64,000 nt of DNA. Source: Bartonella vinsonii subsp. arupensis OK-94-513 (lineage in GTDB: Bacteria; Pseudomonadota; Alphaproteobacteria; Rhizobiales; Rhizobiaceae). This document shows positions 1 through 7,164 of the stretch, one piece after another (position 1 is the stretch's first letter; each line of letters begins with the position of its first letter). The notes under the pieces were generated by a model, which did no database searches, was not told the DNA's origin, and saw only the letters and a program-made list of their open reading frames with translations. The DNA is taken from assembly GCF_000278235.1 (NCBI RefSeq), contig NZ_JH725037.1:161069-225068 (forward strand), in the 5' to 3' direction. The position numbers were made by a program, and so were the translations under genes.

Positions 1-420
1 AATTATGAAAGCGTAGAACCTTATCCTGTGACCTTTAAAAAAGGTGACCCTAAACTTACAGATATTTCTAATCCTGAAAAGTTTTACTATGTTACAGAAA
101 TGAAATTTGCTGGGAATGGTAAGGAAAAGGATAAAACCACTGTTATTTACAACAGCAATATCACAATAACAGATATTCCTCTTGAAGCTTATGAATATAT
201 CGTAAATGGTAGACCCGCTCTTGAATGGGTTATGGGTCGGCAATGTGTAAAGACTGATAAAAAGAGTGGCATTGTGAATGATGCCAATTGCTATGCGCTT
301 GAAACCATTGGCAACCCTGCTTATCCATTGGAATTATTTCAAAGGGTTATTACTGTAAGTTTAGAAACAATGAAGATTGTTAAGAGCCTCCCCAAATTGG
401 AATTAAGGGAAACTGAATAG
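1..420 (+). CDS. Type ISP restriction-modification/helicase protein, C-terminal fragment
   Basis: The reading frame is open from the first base of the window, so the gene starts upstream and only about 139 C-terminal residues are visible. The segment contains TEMKFAGNGKEKDKT, IPLEAYEYIVNGRPALEWVM and ITVSLETMKIVKSLP, which I recognise as the end of large predicted helicase/N6-adenine methylase polypeptides of the single-chain type ISP restriction-modification class (LlaBIII-like target-recognition end). Those enzymes join nuclease, ATP-dependent translocase, methyltransferase and specificity parts in one chain. Whether the upstream domains are intact cannot be seen. A GTG at 28 would give a 130-residue ORF but is probably internal. 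A strong hairpin follows at 467-502. The family call is from memory of the motif pattern. Confidence 0.7.
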   Translation, partial: NYESVEPYPVTFKKGDPKLTDISNPEKFYYVTEMKFAGNGKEKDKTTVIYNSNITITDIPLEAYEYIVNGRPALEWVMGRQCVKTDKKSGIVNDANCYALETIGNPAYPLELFQRVITVSLETMKIVKSLPKLELRETE

Positions 421-466
421 TCTTATAAAGCATGCTCACATTTCACATGATGGGTATGCACATCTT

Positions 467-502
467 ACAAGGGGTATAGAGTTTATATCTATACTCCCTT
501 GT
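467..502 (+). terminator. Hairpin terminator after the type ISP gene
   Basis: A 14-base arm at 467-480 (ACAAGGGGTATAGA) pairs with 488-502 with one bulge or wobble, leaving a 7-base loop. It begins 46 bases after the stop codon. The following run is only weakly T-rich (TTAAGTTGATT), so efficiency is uncertain, but length and position fit a terminator. Confidence 0.6.
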
Positions 503-541
503 TAAGTTGATTATGTACACTCTTAAAAGGAATGATTTACC

Positions 542-682
542 ATGCGATCTTCTAAAAAAAGGAGTCTTGCACTTTTAAACACTTTCATTTGGATTGCTTT
601 AAGAATGTTAAGAAATCCCATCTTAAACAGAATGAGATTTTTTTACATTGCCTTTAAAAGATTAACGCGCAATTTAAGATGA
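542..682 (+). CDS. Possible 46-residue cationic hydrophobic peptide
   Basis: An ATG at 542 is preceded by AAAAGGA at 525-531, about 10 bases upstream, and opens a 46-codon frame ending in TGA at 680-682. The peptide begins MRSSKKRSLALLNTF and carries twelve Lys/Arg residues and no Asp or Glu. Its middle (LNTFIWIALRML, MRFFYIAF) is hydrophobic and could form an amphipathic or membrane-associated helix. I do not recognise a family. It could be a small membrane peptide, a toxin-like peptide, or a chance frame in AT-rich DNA. The usable ribosome binding site and the absence of acidic residues make it worth recording. It lies between the terminator at 467-502 and a long non-coding stretch. Confidence 0.35.
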   Translation: MRSSKKRSLALLNTFIWIALRMLRNPILNRMRFFYIAFKRLTRNLR

Positions 683-1547
683 TGCCATCATATCTTTCAA
701 ACGTTCTCTTTAAAGAGAAATATGAATGTTTTTATCTTTACATTATGACACCCTCAAAACTAATAAGCTATAAAAGTTTTGATAGCATTTCTCATAACCA
801 TCTCTTGTCTTTTGAAAAGCTTTAAAGAACCATATGTCCTCTCATAAAACATGATTTAAACACGTACCAAAATCATAAATGTTGTCAGTTAAATTTTTAG
901 ACAGATACTGACAAGTTTTGATCAATTGATATCATTAATTGTCTCTATAAATCATCTTATTAGCACTGATTATTTCTAAATAATACACTAACATATTGAA
1001 ATATAACATTTTTGTCTTTTATCTAAAAGTTTTTTAATAGAGGGGGGGGGTAAATCAACGATAATCACTGACAAGAGACAAAAGCCCCTTAAGAGGTATT
1101 TTGATAAGGATATAAGAATTCAATAGGTATCTTTAGATCTTCTTATAACAGATAAAAACCGTATGATCATATTATCCTTTGTTATATAAAAATGATGCGA
1201 TTTCTCTAGAGAATGAATCAAAACTATAGATTTGAATGAAAAGCGCTGGTTATGAAGATGCGATCTCTATTAAAGCTGTTTAAATTACAAACGTCTTATA
1301 AGAAAATTCACAAAAATATTCACAAGGCATTCAATAAAAATAACCATGATTTATAAAGTTAAAAATACGCATCATGAGCAGCGTTTTTAGTTATTATGAA
1401 GTTTAAAAGAGAAAAATAACGAAATTGCGTAATATAGAGTCAAATAAACGCAATAAAACAGAAAATATTTATAAGAACATGACGCATATTTATACACAAT
1501 ATGATAAAAAATAATCATAAAAAAATACAAAAAACAGCAAAATATAA
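683..1547. other. Non-coding AT-rich stretch
   Basis: I see no credible gene in these 865 bases. They contain a 16-bp perfect palindrome at 704-719 (TTCTCTTTAAAGAGAA), a G9 tract at 1042-1050 and many short stop-rich frames. It may be decayed island DNA. Confidence 0.6.
1042..1050 (+). repeat. G9 homopolymer tract
   Basis: Nine consecutive G residues follow AATAGA in otherwise AT-rich non-coding DNA. Tracts of this length are prone to slipped-strand length change. No reading frame spans it convincingly, so any effect would be on transcription rather than translation. Confidence 0.9.
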
Positions 1548-1576
1548 TTGACAATAAATACGTATTTTGGTATATA
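1548..1576 (+). promoter_or_regulatory. Strong sigma-70-type promoter of the beta-helix operon
   Basis: TTGACA at 1548-1553, a 17-base spacer and TATATA at 1571-1576 make a near-consensus housekeeping promoter. Transcription would start near 1583, giving a leader of roughly 240 bases before the first ATG at 1822. Confidence 0.65.
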
Positions 1577-1583
1577 AATAATC

Positions 1584-1821
1584 AAGTGATCAAAACACTA
1601 ATCTACAAGCGGATAGGTTACGAAACAGCCTCTCCCATTTATAAAAACTGGCTGTCTTTTATGCTCTTGTTAGTATATTAAGATTCTGTCGGGTGTGGTT
1701 ACGCCATACAAGACCCTTTCGAGGGAAAAGCGTAACAACGGACTTGTAGCCGTGTTTTGAGCGCCCGGCGCCCTTAGTGGTGTCAATTCAAAACTTTTAT
1801 TACTACAAGGAGACACTAGCT
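1584..1821 (+). promoter_or_regulatory. Long structured RNA leader of the beta-helix operon
   Basis: The leader holds several clear helices. ACAGCC (1625-1630) pairs with GGCTGT (1650-1655) and is followed by CTTTT, resembling a weak attenuator. GTTACGC (1698-1704) pairs with GCGTAAC (1730-1736), and inside it CCCT-TTCG-AGGG (1714-1725) forms a stem closed by a UUCG tetraloop. ACGG (1739-1742) can pair with CCGT (1749-1752). A GC-rich block, GCGCCCGGCGCCC, lies at 1761-1773. This density of pairing in AT-rich DNA suggests a cis-regulatory RNA or a small RNA. I do not recognise a known riboswitch class. Confidence 0.5.
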
Positions 1822-2607
1822 ATGGAAGCTATTGTTAATGAAAAAACATCATCCAAAAAATATGAATTAACAACTGAAAACTTCACTTTTGAAGGAATTA
1901 CTTTGCACCGCATTCGGGCTTTAAGGGATTTCGATGATGTAAAGGCGGGTGACCTTGGTGGTTTTATCGAAAATGAAGAGAACCTTTCTCATGATGGCAA
2001 TTGCTGGGTTTATGACAATGCCGCGGTTTTTTTGAATGCCAAGCTTTATGAGAATGCTAAAATTTATCAAGAATCTAAAGTTTTTAGACATGCCAAGGTT
2101 TATGGCAATGCTACTGTAAATGGAAAGGCATGGGTTTTTGATTATGAAGCTCATGTTTATGAAAATGCAAAAATTCACGATAACGCTAGGGTCTGTGGTC
2201 ATGTCTATGGCAATGCCGTTGTGAGTAATAACGCTACTATTGCCGATGGTGCCAAGGTTTATGATAACGCCCGTGTTTATGAGTGTGCACATGTTTGTGG
2301 TTATGTTTTTGGCAACGCTCATGTTTATGGAAAATCACGCATTTATGTGTGGGCGCATATTTATGGTAATGCGCATGTTTTTTGCAATGCGTGGATTAAG
2401 GATTATGCAAGCGTCTATGGAAATGCAAAGGTCTCTGGCTCGGCGCGCGTTGGCTGCTTGGCAAGAATTTATGATAATGCAAAGGTTTATGGCAAATCAA
2501 ATATCGATCATCATGTAAAAATTTATGGCAACGCCGTGGTTAATAGCCGTGTAAAAATTCGTGATGATATTTGTGGTGATGATCAGTCTATAAAAGACGC
2601 TGCTTAA
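1822..2607 (+). CDS. Hexapeptide-repeat left-handed beta-helix protein, paralog 1
   Basis: The 261-residue protein has a conserved head of about 70 residues (SKKYELT, LHRIRALRDFDDVKAGDLGG, NLSHDGNCWVYDNA), followed by some 27 six-residue units of the pattern V/I-Y-x-N-A-x (VYGNAT, VYENAK, IYDNAK). Such units build a triangular left-handed beta-helix, as in hexapeptide acyltransferases, but I see no separate catalytic domain. Short four-residue insertions (VCGHVYGNA) break the register at two points. The start was set at ATG 1822 because AAGGAG at 1807-1812 precedes it and it matches the starts of the two downstream paralogs; a GTG at 1777 in the same frame lacks a ribosome site. Similar proteins are often annotated as phage-related. 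The function is unknown and may be structural or ligand-binding. Confidence 0.75.
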   Translation: MEAIVNEKTSSKKYELTTENFTFEGITLHRIRALRDFDDVKAGDLGGFIENEENLSHDGNCWVYDNAAVFLNAKLYENAKIYQESKVFRHAKVYGNATVNGKAWVFDYEAHVYENAKIHDNARVCGHVYGNAVVSNNATIADGAKVYDNARVYECAHVCGYVFGNAHVYGKSRIYVWAHIYGNAHVFCNAWIKDYASVYGNAKVSGSARVGCLARIYDNAKVYGKSNIDHHVKIYGNAVVNSRVKIRDDICGDDQSIKDAA

Positions 2608-2614
2608 TTAACAC

Positions 2615-2640
2615 CACGGGCGCGGCGGGGCGCCTACTTT
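2615..2640 (+). repeat. GC-rich motif after paralog 1
   Basis: GGCGC at 2619-2623 pairs with GCGCC at 2630-2634 around a six-base G-rich loop, followed by TACTTTCC. A related GCGGGG-type block follows each of the other two paralogs. It may be a weak terminator, a processing hairpin or a recombination scar. Confidence 0.5.
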
Positions 2641-2691
2641 CCAAACCCTTTCATTCAAATTTTAGCAATTATTTAGATTAGGGAATAACCT

Positions 2692-3204
2692 ATGTCCACT
2701 ATAACTGTATCTAAAAAATATGAATTAACAAATGAAACACGTCTCTTTGCTAATCGTATATTATATCGCATTAAAGCTTTAAGAAACTTTTCTGATGTCA
2801 AGGCGGGTCAATTGGGTGGTTTTATTGAAAATGAAAAGAACCTCTCTCATGATGGCAACTGCTGGGTTTATGGTGATGCTCTGGTTTTAAACCCTGGTCA
2901 TGTTTCTCAAGATGCCAAGGTGTTTAATAACTCTGTTATCGCTGGTTATGTTTATGGAAAGGCATGCGTTTTTGGAAAGGCTATCATTTTTGATCATGCT
3001 CATGTCTATGGTAATGCAAGAATTTATGATCATGCCCGTGTGATAAATCATCTCCATGTTTGTGAAAATGCCAATCTTCACGGCATGATTATGATTTTAG
3101 AAAAGACAAGTGATGATATTAAAACAAGAGCTTATGTAGAGCAGCTTTCCCATAATGAAATAAGAATTATCTGGCTACGGAATAAAGCCTTTTTAAACAT
3201 CTAG
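2692..3204 (+). CDS. Hexapeptide-repeat beta-helix protein, paralog 2 (short)
   Basis: This 170-residue protein shares the head of its neighbours (SKKYELTNE, LYRIKALRNFSDVKAGQLGG, NLSHDGNCWVYGDA) and has about a dozen hexapeptide units (VYGKAC, VFGKAI, VYGNAR, IYDHAR). The repeats stop near residue 128. The last 40 residues (LEKTSDDIKTRAYVEQLSHNE and onward) are charged and non-repetitive, unlike either neighbour. It is therefore either a separate architecture with a capping tail or a copy shortened by recombination. AGGGA at 2679-2683 precedes the ATG. It lies 84 bases after paralog 1 in the same orientation, probably in one transcript. Confidence 0.7.
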   Translation: MSTITVSKKYELTNETRLFANRILYRIKALRNFSDVKAGQLGGFIENEKNLSHDGNCWVYGDALVLNPGHVSQDAKVFNNSVIAGYVYGKACVFGKAIIFDHAHVYGNARIYDHARVINHLHVCENANLHGMIMILEKTSDDIKTRAYVEQLSHNEIRIIWLRNKAFLNI

Positions 3205-3224
3205 GGTGCTGCGGGGCGCCCCTT
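3204..3224 (+). repeat. GC-rich palindrome after paralog 2
   Basis: The 10-base palindrome GGGGCGCCCC directly follows the stop codon of paralog 2 and is followed by TTTCTCTC. It matches the GC-rich blocks after paralogs 1 and 3 and stands out from the AT-rich surroundings. Confidence 0.5.
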
Positions 3225-3251
3225 TCTCTCAAATTTTCCGTTCAACTTTTT

Positions 3252-3279
3252 TCACAATCGAAATTGTGAGGCGTTTGTT
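3252..3279 (+). promoter_or_regulatory. Hairpin covering the ribosome binding site of paralog 3
   Basis: TCACAAT (3252-3258) pairs with ATTGTGA (3263-3269) over a CGAA loop. The Shine-Dalgarno sequence GAGG (3268-3271) begins inside the 3' arm, eight bases before the ATG at 3280. Folding would partly mask the ribosome site, so translation of paralog 3 may depend on temperature, on a factor or on ribosome passage. Confidence 0.45.
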
Positions 3280-4068
3280 ATGTCTAAAAAATACCAATTA
3301 ACAAATGAAATGAAACAATTGAAAGATAAAATGACACAAAAAATTACCAAGCTTTATCGCATTCGTGCTTTAAGAGATTTTGATGATGTCAAGGCGGGTG
3401 ACCTTGGGGGCTTTATTGAAAAGGAAATCAACCTCTCTCATGATGGCAATTGCTGGGTTTATGATGATGCATGGGTTTATGGACATGCTCGTGTTTTTGA
3501 GAATGCAAAAATACGTCATCAGTCTCAAGTGTGTGGTCAAGTCTATGGTAATGCACAAATTTGTGATCAGGCTTTCATTTCTCAATATGCACAAATATAT
3601 GACAATGCGCTGGTTTATAACAATGCCTCTGTATCTGGGTATGTTTATGGCAAGGCTCGTGTCTATGGCAATAGTCGCGTTTCAATTGAAGCCCATGTTT
3701 ATGGCAATGCGCATCTTTCTCATAATAGTTATCTTTTTGAATATGCAAGGGTCTATGGCAATGCCAAGGTTTCAGGTTCTGCCTGTCTTTTTAATTATGC
3801 GCATGTTTATGGGCATGCTGTTATTAACAACCGTGCAAAAATTTATGGCAAGGTTTATGACTATGCAAAAGTGAGTGGCTGTGCTGAAATTTATGGCTCT
3901 GTTTATGAAAAAGCTCAGGTTACTCATACTGTCAAGGTCTGGGGGCGTGTTTGTGGACGTGCAAAACTCAATCGACAAAGTAAGGTTAAAGAGGTTCCCC
4001 AAAATAAAGAAGTTTCTAAAAGTGATATTCTGATGGAAATTATTGAAAGAATTGAAACAAAGGAATAA
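3280..4068 (+). CDS. Hexapeptide-repeat beta-helix protein, paralog 3
   Basis: The 262-residue protein repeats the paralog head (SKKYQLTNE, LYRIRALRDFDDVKAGDLGG, NLSHDGNCWVYDDA, ending near residue 64) and then about 28 hexapeptide units (VYGHAR, VYGNAQ, IYDNAL, VYGNAK, VSGCAE) predicted to coil into a left-handed beta-helix. After residue 230 it ends in a charged, probably helical tail (VSKSDILMEIIERIETKE) absent from paralog 1. The start ATG sits behind GAGG within a small hairpin. The three copies share near-identical DNA in the head region, so gene conversion or deletion between them is likely. Its function is unknown, and the island location suggests an accessory or phage-derived role. 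Confidence 0.75.
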   Translation: MSKKYQLTNEMKQLKDKMTQKITKLYRIRALRDFDDVKAGDLGGFIEKEINLSHDGNCWVYDDAWVYGHARVFENAKIRHQSQVCGQVYGNAQICDQAFISQYAQIYDNALVYNNASVSGYVYGKARVYGNSRVSIEAHVYGNAHLSHNSYLFEYARVYGNAKVSGSACLFNYAHVYGHAVINNRAKIYGKVYDYAKVSGCAEIYGSVYEKAQVTHTVKVWGRVCGRAKLNRQSKVKEVPQNKEVSKSDILMEIIERIETKE

Positions 4069-4076
4069 TCAACAAA

Positions 4077-4095
4077 CGCGGGGGGCGCTTTTTAT
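4077..4095 (+). repeat. GC-rich motif after paralog 3
   Basis: CGCGGGGGGCGC followed by TTTTTAT lies eight bases after the stop codon. The T-run makes this copy the most terminator-like of the three GC-rich blocks that follow the beta-helix genes. Confidence 0.45.
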
Positions 4096-4113
4096 GGGTT
4101 AATGCAAAAAAAG

Positions 4114-4173
4114 AAAGCCGTGCCAATTTACAATTTATATGACGCGGCTTTTAAATGGAGGTATTAACATGAT
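4114..4173 (+). other. Hairpin and dead-end start site after the operon
   Basis: AAAGCCG (4114-4120) pairs with CGGCTTT (4145-4151), and TTAAATGGAGG follows. The GGAGG at 4157-4161 is correctly spaced for the ATG at 4170, but that frame reads ATG-ATT-TAG and stops at once. It looks like the start region of a gene whose body has been lost. Confidence 0.4.
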
Positions 4174-4176
4174 TTA

Positions 4177-4751
4177 GTACAAAAGAAGCTAATAGCAAAT
4201 GCATATATACAGAACCTATCATATTACAAGTTCTCTATTCTCTTTATAAAAACTTATCCAAAATAAGATAAATGAATGCTTCTGAAAGCGCTCTTTTAGA
4301 TCATCACATTTGAATGAAAAAAGCCTATTAGCTCTGTGATGATTATAAACCTCTTTTGAAACGTATTCATAACAATGCCCTCATTTTTGAGGTGAGTAAA
4401 ATTAGCCAATCCAAATTTGGATTAATCCCTTTCAAAAGAAAACATTTCAAATCTTTGCATTTAAACAAACTCTTATATTCAATTGCGTTTTAACAATGCG
4501 ATTTATTTTATGATAAAAACGTATCATAAAATTTATGAGATGTTATGAATGATATCTGCTTTTCATTTCATTTGAATGCTCACATGCGTTATAATATTCG
4601 CATCATGATTTGCTTTTTATGGTTTGTTTATAGATGGCTATTGTTTATAAAAAATGTTCAATTGAATCGTGCATAAAAGTGTGGATTCTGAAGTGGATTT
4701 AAATAAAATAAATACCAATAACTTATTGAATTTATTGTATTTTTACAGGAT
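4177..4751. other. Non-coding stretch with inverted repeat
   Basis: No credible gene is present. CCTCA-TTTT-TGAGG near 4380 and a perfect 10-base inverted repeat (4506-4515 with 4522-4531, loop AAAACG) are the only clear structures. The repeat could be an operator or hairpin about 220 bases ahead of the aminopeptidase gene. Confidence 0.5.
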
Positions 4752-6134
4752 ATGGGATGCATCAATATGGACTCACATCACATTCATTTTAGCGCAACAC
4801 GCGTTGATAATAGCTTTCCCATACTTTTAGTAAACCAAAAAGATCTTGCTAAGTTATCGCTTGATGCATCAACAACAACATGGATGAAAGTTAATGATTT
4901 TATCGGTAAAGCAGGACAAATACTCTTCATTCCTCACGAAAATGGGCAGTTGAAAAAAGTTTTATTTGGGCTTGGCAATGGTGATGAACCTTTTATCACA
5001 GGGCTTCTCGCTAAAAATCTTCCTGCTGGACATTGGCATTTAGAAGGAGAAGCCTCCCATGAAATAAATAGCTACCTTGGATTGGCATTTGGAAGTTACC
5101 AATTCAACCGCTATCGTCAAAATTTTTCCTCCAAATCATTATCGTTCTATGTAAGCGATAGGATTGATTTTGATGAACTTCAACGGATTTATAAAACCGT
5201 CTTTTTTGTACGTGATCTCATCAATATTCCAGCCAATGATATGAACCCTGATACCCTCGAGGAAGAAGCACGCCAATTGGGGAAAGCTTACGATGCTGAT
5301 GTCCAAAGTATTTGTGGAGATGCGCTTTTAACACATAATTTTCCAATGATCCATGCCGTAGGACGAGCTAGCAGCATTGCACCACGACTCATTGATCTAC
5401 ACTGGGGACAAGAAAATCATCCTAAAATAACGTTGGTTGGCAAAGGTGTAACCTTTGATACTGGAGGTCTCAATATTAAATCAGCTCATAACATGTCACT
5501 CATGAAAAAAGACATGGGAGGGAGTGCACATGTTTTGGGGTTGGCTAAACTTATTATGGATGCCAAATTACCTTTTCGTTTACGTGTTTTGATTCCAGCC
5601 GTTGAAAATGTAATTTCTGACAATGCTTACAGACCGAGCGATATCCTCCAAAGTCGTAAAGGTTTAAGTATAGAAGTTGGTAATACAGATGCTGAAGGTC
5701 GGCTTGTTCTTGCTGATGCGCTTGCCTATGGTGATGAAGAAAGTCCACAATTCATGCTTTGTATGGCGACTTTAACAGGAGCAGCACGTATAGCATTAGG
5801 ACCAGATCTTGCCGCATTTTATTGCAATGATTCAAAATGGGCCCAACAAATTTCTCAATCTGCTTATTCTGTTTCAGATCCTCTTTGGCAAATGCCACTT
5901 TGGAAACCTTATCAGGAAATGTTATCATCACCATTTGCTGATCTTAATAATATAAGTGGAAATAACTTTGCTGGATCTGTAGTTGCTGCTTTATTTCTGA
6001 ACTCTTTTGTTGAAAAAGCCGAACATTTTGCGCATTTTGACCTTTATGGGTGGGTTTCAAAAGAAAAACCAGGCTTCCCTGTCGGTGGTTCCGCACAAGT
6101 TATTCGTGCTCTTTATAACCTCTTTAAAAATTGA
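4752..6134 (+). CDS. M17 leucyl aminopeptidase family protein
   Basis: This is a cytosolic metallo-exopeptidase that removes N-terminal residues from peptides. The catalytic half carries VGKGVTFDTGGLNIK, MKKDMGGSAHVLGLA and NTDAEGRLVLADALA, the metal-binding and active-site segments of peptidase M17 (two metal ions, with Lys, Asp and Glu ligands). At 460 residues it is shorter than E. coli PepA (about 500), as is common for alphaproteobacterial members. The ATG at 4752 opens the ORF, but the ATG at 4767 has better spacing (nine bases) from GGGA and gives MDSHHIHF, so it may be the true start. The NlpC/P60 gene follows 163 bases downstream, a pairing that suggests joint peptide turnover. Confidence 0.9.
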   Translation: MGCINMDSHHIHFSATRVDNSFPILLVNQKDLAKLSLDASTTTWMKVNDFIGKAGQILFIPHENGQLKKVLFGLGNGDEPFITGLLAKNLPAGHWHLEGEASHEINSYLGLAFGSYQFNRYRQNFSSKSLSFYVSDRIDFDELQRIYKTVFFVRDLINIPANDMNPDTLEEEARQLGKAYDADVQSICGDALLTHNFPMIHAVGRASSIAPRLIDLHWGQENHPKITLVGKGVTFDTGGLNIKSAHNMSLMKKDMGGSAHVLGLAKLIMDAKLPFRLRVLIPAVENVISDNAYRPSDILQSRKGLSIEVGNTDAEGRLVLADALAYGDEESPQFMLCMATLTGAARIALGPDLAAFYCNDSKWAQQISQSAYSVSDPLWQMPLWKPYQEMLSSPFADLNNISGNNFAGSVVAALFLNSFVEKAEHFAHFDLYGWVSKEKPGFPVGGSAQVIRALYNLFKN

Positions 6135-6297
6135 CACAAAATAAACAACATATAAATAGATAACTATGGAGATTTAAGGGCGATTGTTCTTCATCTTTAA
6201 TTGTGTTCTGTAATTTATTTGAGGATAAAAATCCTACCAATATCGATTATCGTGAGCCCATTTAAAGGTAAAAAACAAAAAATAAAAGGTAAGAAAA

Positions 6298-7164
6298 ATG
6301 TTCTCTAAAGATCCTAGGTTGCATGCATTCAGAGATGATCTAGCAGACAAACGTCTTGAAAAAGAAGTTACAGCTCAGCGTTTTGTGGAAGGTGAAATAA
6401 GACGCGTTAATATACCTGTTGCTGGACTGTTTAAAGAAAATAGTAAAAAAAGTGAAATGCAAACAGAGTGCTTATTAGGAGAAGAACTTCGCATTTTTGA
6501 ACACGGGGAAGTTATGTCGTGGGGACAATCTCTCAAAGATGGCTATGTTGGCTATATTGATACAAAAGCGCTTTGCACATCAACCGTAAAACAAACACAT
6601 GTTGTTTCAGCCCCACGTACTTTTCAATATTTCCAAGCTGACTTACGTGGACCAGTAGAATGTGCTTTATCCATAGGAAGTAAGGTAAGCGTTGTTGATG
6701 AAATTGAAGTTCGTGAAACCAAGTATTCTATACTTGAAAGCGGGAAAGCAATTATTAGCAATCATCTCAGTCCAATTGGCCAAGTGTGTAAAGATTATGT
6801 TACGGTTGCTGAAATGTTGGTCCATACACCTTACCTTTGGGGTGGAACTAGTGGTTTTGGAATTGATTGCTCAGGACTGATCCAGCTTTCTATGATAATG
6901 GCTGGTCATGTGGTTTTGCGTGATACTGACATGCAACAAAAAACTATAGGAAATCAACTCTCAGACAATGATAAACTTCAACGAGGTGATTTGATTTTCT
7001 GGAAAGGTCATGCTGCTATTATGGTTGATCATGAAAATATCATTCATGCAAATGGTTCCTCTATGGATGTTATGGTTGAACCACTGGAAAAAGCAGTTAC
7101 ACGTATTGCTCAAAAATATCAACGATATCCTATAGAAAAACGCCGTCCCACACTGGGAATATAG
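6298..7164 (+). CDS. NlpC/P60 cell-wall peptidase with SH3-like domains
   Basis: The protein is predicted to cleave peptidoglycan peptides, typically the gamma-D-Glu to diamino acid bond. Residues about 30-150 look like two SH3-type binding domains. The C-terminal NlpC/P60 domain (about 165-280) contains PYLWGGTSGFGIDCSGLIQ with the catalytic Cys191, GHAAIMV with His238, and His250 as third residue. No signal peptide is visible at the N-terminus (MFSKDPRLHAFRDDLADK), so it may act on recycled muropeptides in the cytoplasm or leave by another route. An AAGG site at 6286-6289 precedes the ATG. Its place after the M17 aminopeptidase fits peptide or muropeptide recycling. Confidence 0.88.
   Translation: MFSKDPRLHAFRDDLADKRLEKEVTAQRFVEGEIRRVNIPVAGLFKENSKKSEMQTECLLGEELRIFEHGEVMSWGQSLKDGYVGYIDTKALCTSTVKQTHVVSAPRTFQYFQADLRGPVECALSIGSKVSVVDEIEVRETKYSILESGKAIISNHLSPIGQVCKDYVTVAEMLVHTPYLWGGTSGFGIDCSGLIQLSMIMAGHVVLRDTDMQQKTIGNQLSDNDKLQRGDLIFWKGHAAIMVDHENIIHANGSSMDVMVEPLEKAVTRIAQKYQRYPIEKRRPTLGI

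Noticed and set aside
1921-2322. 133-codon minus-strand frame in paralog 1 (and similar frames in the other paralogs)
   Set aside because: It is a by-product of the six-residue repeat read in antisense, with no ribosome site and repetitive low-complexity content.
1777-4068. CRISPR-like periodicity
   Set aside because: The repeats are 18-base coding units of a beta-helix that vary in sequence; there are no conserved repeats with unique spacers.
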